Below are positions 53,501 to 54,280 of a DNA stretch of 54,280 nt, one piece after another. The position numbers and the translations under genes are program-made. Below the pieces are notes generated by a model that did no database searches, was not told the DNA's origin, and saw only the letters and a list, made by a program, of their open reading frames with translations. Position 1 is the first letter of the stretch. Every line of letters begins with the position of its first letter. The stretch comes from Ascoidea tarda (nom. inval.) (Eukaryota > Ascomycota > Saccharomycetes > Ascoideales > Ascoideaceae), in NCBI GenBank assembly GCA_030560485.1, contig JAKTTS010000042.1:1-54280 (forward strand), read 5' to 3'.

Positions 53501-53944
53501 TTAATTTTTCAAACCAACGCCAGTAGAACCAAAACCACCTTCGCCTCTCAGAGTTTGGTCCAATTGAGAGAGATTAATTTCCACAATGTCGGCTATAAGA
53601 TACTTCTCCAAGATCAATTGGGCAATTCTATCGCCCTTCTTGACAGTAAAAGCTTCGTCTTTGTGGTTGAACAACATCACTTTGACTTCTCCTCGATAAT
53701 CACTATCAATAACACCGGCACCGGTGGAAATGCCATGTTTGACAGCTAGACCAGATCTGGGAGCAACTCTGCCATAGGTGCCAATTGGAATAACCATTGA
53801 AATGTCAGTGGAGACCAAAGCTTGTCCTCTGCCTGGAATAACAGTGTCCTGCGAGGAGTAGAGATCATAGCCAGCCGAGTGAAGAGAGCCTCTGGTGGGA
53901 ATCGTGGCATTTTCGGAGCGTCTGTAGATCTTCAAAGAGGTCAT
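53501..53944 (-). CDS. DUT1: dUTP pyrophosphatase
   Basis: 147 aa; S. cerevisiae Dut1 is 147. It hydrolyses dUTP to dUMP and pyrophosphate, keeping uracil out of DNA and feeding dTMP synthesis; it acts as a trimer. All five motifs are intact: I AGYDLYS (24-30), [10 protein letters not shown] (62-69), [14 protein letters not shown] (77-87, with the catalytic Asp), IV GDRIAQL (104-110) and [11 protein letters not shown] (133-142). The gene is moderately GC-rich. A TTTCGCG word and a CACGTG lie upstream. Confidence 0.98.
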   Translation of the reverse strand: MTSLKIYRRSENATIPTRGSLHSAGYDLYSSQDTVIPGRGQALVSTDISMVIPIGTYGRVAPRSGLAVKHGISTGAGVIDSDYRGEVKVMLFNHKDEAFTVKKGDRIAQLILEKYLIADIVEINLSQLDQTLRGEGGFGSTGVGLKN

Positions 53945-54280
53945 TGTGGACGTAGCAGTTAAGTCACAAGCAGCAGAAGCAGCACAGCCAGCTCGTTCAT
54001 CTCATACCGAGACAGAACAAAACACGAAAAATCAGCCCAAACGTGTTTCGCGTTGCAGCCACGTGTGTGAGCCGATTCGAGCACATGCAGTTTCCTTTTT
54101 TGACCCCGTGACCGCTTTTTTTTATCACTGATTCCGCGTTATTGGTTCCGTGAAAATGGCTTTTTTCGGAATGTTCCGGCTGCATGTTTCAGTTGTGCGG
54201 ACGCAGTATTGACGTTTTTTCGTCCTGCATAGCCCGATTCGATCTGATCTATTGATATATAAGGCCCCTTCTGCTCGTGC
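53945..54280. promoter_or_regulatory. DUT1 promoter and promoter of a gene beyond the right edge
   Basis: 336 bp, GC-richer than average. TTTCGCG at 54046-54052 is the SBF/MBF core (CGCGAAA on the DUT1 strand, 102 bp before the ATG), fitting G1/S expression of dUTPase. CACGTG lies at 54060-54065. TATATAAG at 54256-54263 points right and probably serves a plus-strand gene starting outside the window. Short frames here show no family likeness. Confidence 0.55.

Noticed and set aside
54160-54175. TTTTTTCGGAATG resembling the CDEIII core of point centromeres
   Set aside because: It is incomplete, with no CDEI and AT-rich CDEII at the right distance, and it sits in a promoter.

Overview
The window is AT-rich nuclear DNA from a budding yeast (Saccharomycotina). 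Evidence: short intergenic spacers around most genes, almost no introns, one intron with a GTATGT donor and a TTCTAAC branch point, and a yeast gene set (MEP, NUP192, BET4, CDC10, DOC1, BRO1, SSH1, HCR1, DUT1). CTG codons are very scarce even in GC-rich gene starts where TTG and CTC are common. This hints at a lineage with CUG reassignment (for example the Ascoidea/Saccharomycopsis or Candida side), but the window does not prove the species or the code.

Layout. 1-2.5 kb: start of an unidentified minus-strand gene cut by the window edge, and PHO86. 2.5-5.7 kb: a long promoter with GATA sites and a MEP2-type ammonium transporter. 6.6-8.3 kb: a decayed F-box/leucine-rich-repeat gene. 8.3-10.7 kb: no gene seen. 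10.7-18.1 kb: NUP192 and mitochondrial ribosomal gene MRPL32, which share a CACGTG + CGGGTAA promoter element. 18.2-27.8 kb: dense cluster of BET4, CDC10, an F-box/JmjC gene, DOC1/APC10 and RTT10. 27.8-40.4 kb: a 12.6-kb near gene-free stretch holding one 118-121 aa coiled-coil ORF, GC-rich islets, minisatellites and a 10-N assembly gap. 40.4-45.2 kb: the signal recognition particle RNA gene (minus strand), BRO1 and a Taspase-1 homologue. 46-48 kb: SSH1 with a 10-nt first exon. 48-54.3 kb: a very Asn-rich protein of unknown function, HCR1 (eIF3j), the N-terminal methyltransferase TAE1, dUTPase DUT1, and the promoter of a gene beyond the right edge.

Most genes are unrelated housekeeping functions. 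Two linked secretory components lie about 7 kb apart (SRP RNA and the Ssh1 translocon channel). No tRNA, rRNA, CRISPR-like array, or recognisable transposon or virus-derived element was found. The most useful results are the SRP RNA (absent from any protein-level view), the Taspase-1 homologue, the SSH1 micro-exon, the paired CACGTG/CGGGTAA promoters, the GC peaks at gene starts, and the coding signal bearing on how CTG is read.
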